64,000 nucleotides of DNA from Tetragonia tetragonoides. Taxonomy: Eukaryota > Streptophyta > Magnoliopsida > Caryophyllales > Aizoaceae. A program made the position numbers and the translations under genes. A model generated the notes under the pieces. That model worked only from the letters and a program-made list of their open reading frames with translations. It did no database searches and was not told the origin of the DNA. This document shows positions 62,120 through 64,000 of the stretch, one piece after another. The DNA lies in assembly GCA_038025085.1 (NCBI GenBank), contig CM076147.1, forward strand, positions 32,586,766 to 32,650,765. Direction: 5' to 3'. Position 1 is the stretch's first letter; the number at the start of each line of letters is the position of its first letter.

Positions 62120-62992
62120 ATGGAGCTCCCTCGGCAATCCAAGGTAATCAAACTTCAGGGACCATGTGGCAGGTACCTCGCTGCCTGCAGAGATTGGCGA
62201 TCAGTTAACATGATTAGTCCCGAGTCTCCCATATCAAATCAAATTTGTTGGACGGTGGAGCTGGTCGACAATCGCAGAGGAGCTTTCCGGCTCAAGAGTT
62301 GCTACAACGGGTACCTAAATATGGTACCGAGCCATGCTGAAGAGTACGACATACAATGCAGACTGCCCACCCTGAGAAACAGGATAATGAAGCGCATTCC
62401 TGAAAATCATGGCTCCCTACTGAGTAGGATTAAGAAATGCATAACTGACACAGTTGTGAATTATAGCAATCAACGCTTCATTGTGAATAGGGTTGTGAAT
62501 AGCGTGACTCCCGATCACTACTCTGAATGGCAGGCCAGAAGTGCTGGTGAAGAAAATGTTGCAGGTCCAAGGAATTGGGTCATGCTTGTGAACCGCAACA
62601 ATGATGTCGTCCCTCTAAAGGTCGATGGCAACATCAAGTGGCTAGTTGAAACTGTGAAGCTTCCCGACCATCCTGCTCATATGAATCGAACCAACAATGC
62701 CACCTTCCAGCCGCAAGAGGAAAATGAGACTCGGGTGGCCAAGCATTTGAACTGTAGCTCTAAACATAAGAGAGGTGGAGATCAGAAAGCAATCACACAA
62801 CGAAATGGCCTATCATTATCACACTGTAACATTTTTACCAACTGCATAAACCCAAGGACTTGCGCATACGAATCAGGCCATAACACTAATGTATTAGGCT
62901 ATCAGAGGACAGGGGATCTAGCAATGACACGTAATCAGAGAGCTAATAACAAGGCTGGTCGAATGGCCAACAAGGGAAAAACAGAGATCTGA
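62120..62992 (+). CDS. DUF569 (fascin-like) domain protein, 290 aa
   Basis: A single coding exon preceded by a leader intron (60545-62109). Residues about 8-68 read VIKLQGPCGRYLAACRDW, CWTVELVDNRRGAFRLKS and CYNGYLNMV. The pattern of a KYL/RYL turn, then WTVE, then RLKSCY.GYL matches the first DUF569 repeat, a beta-trefoil fold related to actin-crosslinking fascins. A second, weaker block (RNWVMLVNRNNDVVPLKV, KWLVETVKLPDH) could end the domain. The last 90 residues are Asn- and Lys-rich and look disordered. The protein lacks the long second repeat of many family members. Function is unknown; some DUF569 genes respond to stress. The ATG at 62120 is the first after the acceptor. Confidence 0.65.
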   Translation: MELPRQSKVIKLQGPCGRYLAACRDWRSVNMISPESPISNQICWTVELVDNRRGAFRLKSCYNGYLNMVPSHAEEYDIQCRLPTLRNRIMKRIPENHGSLLSRIKKCITDTVVNYSNQRFIVNRVVNSVTPDHYSEWQARSAGEENVAGPRNWVMLVNRNNDVVPLKVDGNIKWLVETVKLPDHPAHMNRTNNATFQPQEENETRVAKHLNCSSKHKRGGDQKAITQRNGLSLSHCNIFTNCINPRTCAYESGHNTNVLGYQRTGDLAMTRNQRANNKAGRMANKGKTEI

Positions 62993-64000
62993 AAGCTGTC
63001 TAGGTCTGGTCCTGAACAGTTTGCTATATTGTGCTCGGCAATTCCTAAAATGTTTGGTTTAAATTAGAGCTGTTGTTAACAGAAAAGGCAGCCTGGTGGA
63101 ACTTTCTTTGTAGTCTTGATCGATCTAGCACTTCTACATGATTTAGATGTGTCAGGGAATACACGTTGGGCAATTAGTCTATTTGGACTTGACGGCAGAA
63201 CACCTTTGAGTCCTTACAGCATCAGCCAGCAGACGCTTCTTTCTGTGAGGGGTATCTTTTGGCTAAGAACAACACAGCAAGATTGATGGCAGAAATCTAC
63301 ACTGGGTTATTTTACTGTAAAACAATCTTTGTATCCTGGTAGTGATGGGGTGTTCTCCGACATTATTTTTAAGTCCCCAAATTTTGCTTTTAGCTCTAGG
63401 GTTACTGAGTTACTGTCAATTACTAAGTTTGACAAGGTTAGTTGGCTTCATGATCTTTTTAAGTTGTAACCTGTGCCAAGGATTTATTGCAGCAATGAAT
63501 CATTATTTTGAGTGAGGATTTGGCTCAAGTCTTGCAGGAAAGTCAAGAACTGTGTAGATTTCACATGCTAAGTAGAACAAAGAGATGTTTTGCATACATT
63601 ATATTGTTTTCAAGATTCTGGATCTGTTGATCCTTCAGGTTTTACTTCCAAGATTACTAATACATTCCTATTTAGCTTTTCCTCTAAGAAATTGGTTCTA
63701 TTCATCTTATTTTGGACAAACCTTTCACTTTTTGCATAAAAACACACTGATGTTTGAAAAGTCATTCAAATTCTCAAAGGTTTAGGAACAAGGGCATGGA
63801 GTTTGGACATACTCTCTTACCTCTGAACAGATGAAAATTGCACTTCAATGTGGTAACTAGCCGTTGTAACTTGTTAGATGCTTCATTTTTTGTTAGGTTA
63901 TCTGGGTTTGAATTTTTAGCCATAGCCAATGTTTTAGTTAATTTGGCATATATCTCTTTTGTGTTTGAACCTACAGCTTCCTAGTGTATTTTTCTTTCCT
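62993..64000. other. 3' flank of the DUF569-like gene
   Basis: Probably the 3' UTR in its first few hundred bases. No second gene is recognised before the window ends; the 66-codon frame at 63585 has no family resemblance. Confidence 0.5.

Overview
The window is nuclear DNA of a flowering plant, most likely a eudicot. The genes are split by GT-AG introns and encode plant-type proteins, and AT-rich intergenic DNA is packed with small non-autonomous transposons, SINEs and LINE fragments. Nothing visible settles the family or genus.

Six host genes can be supported. Five lie on the minus strand. From left to right they are: phosphopantothenate-cysteine ligase (COAB, 9 exons, 3516-7139); the Golgi tether subunit COG8 (12 exons, 8816-19287); a small proline-rich, probably GPI-anchored wall protein (22601-23278); a receptor-like cytoplasmic kinase with an N-terminal universal stress protein domain (9 exons, 24391-31754); and an RRM protein resembling REPRESSOR OF SILENCING 3 (4 exons, 33693-41328). 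A sixth minus-strand model is an unrecognised 78-residue protein in two exons across a 3.6-kb intron (46126-49938); it is weaker than the others. At the right edge, on the plus strand, is a DUF569-like protein with a leader intron (CDS 62120-62992). Exon phases were joined by hand and every listed gene closes to an intact reading frame. The neighbours share no obvious pathway (CoA synthesis, Golgi traffic, cell wall, kinase signalling, RNA binding), as is usual in plants.

Mobile DNA fills the rest. Positions 1-2583 hold the open 3' part of a LINE with an RNase H domain. COG8 intron 7 holds a 5'-truncated LINE with an 18-nt target duplication, and a rotted relative lies in intron 1 of the ROS3-like gene. 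DNA transposon relics with readable target duplications include a Tourist MITE nested in another (20035-20639), two related Tourist-like copies (33189, 35593), a Stowaway-like MITE (32367), several Mutator-like elements with about 9-bp duplications (13671, 19624, 28641, 32847) and two hAT-like elements with 8-bp duplications (43123, 47285). Three larger elements have long inverted repeats (41481-44751, 57888-59252, 61093-62078). tRNA-derived SINEs belong to at least three families. The stretch 50-60 kb has no convincing gene and contains a 114-bp TA microsatellite.

I found no evidence of a new multi-gene system. The items most worth following are the unrecognised 78-residue gene, the SINE family with readable target duplications, the long-inverted-repeat elements, and the alternative 3' end of the kinase gene.
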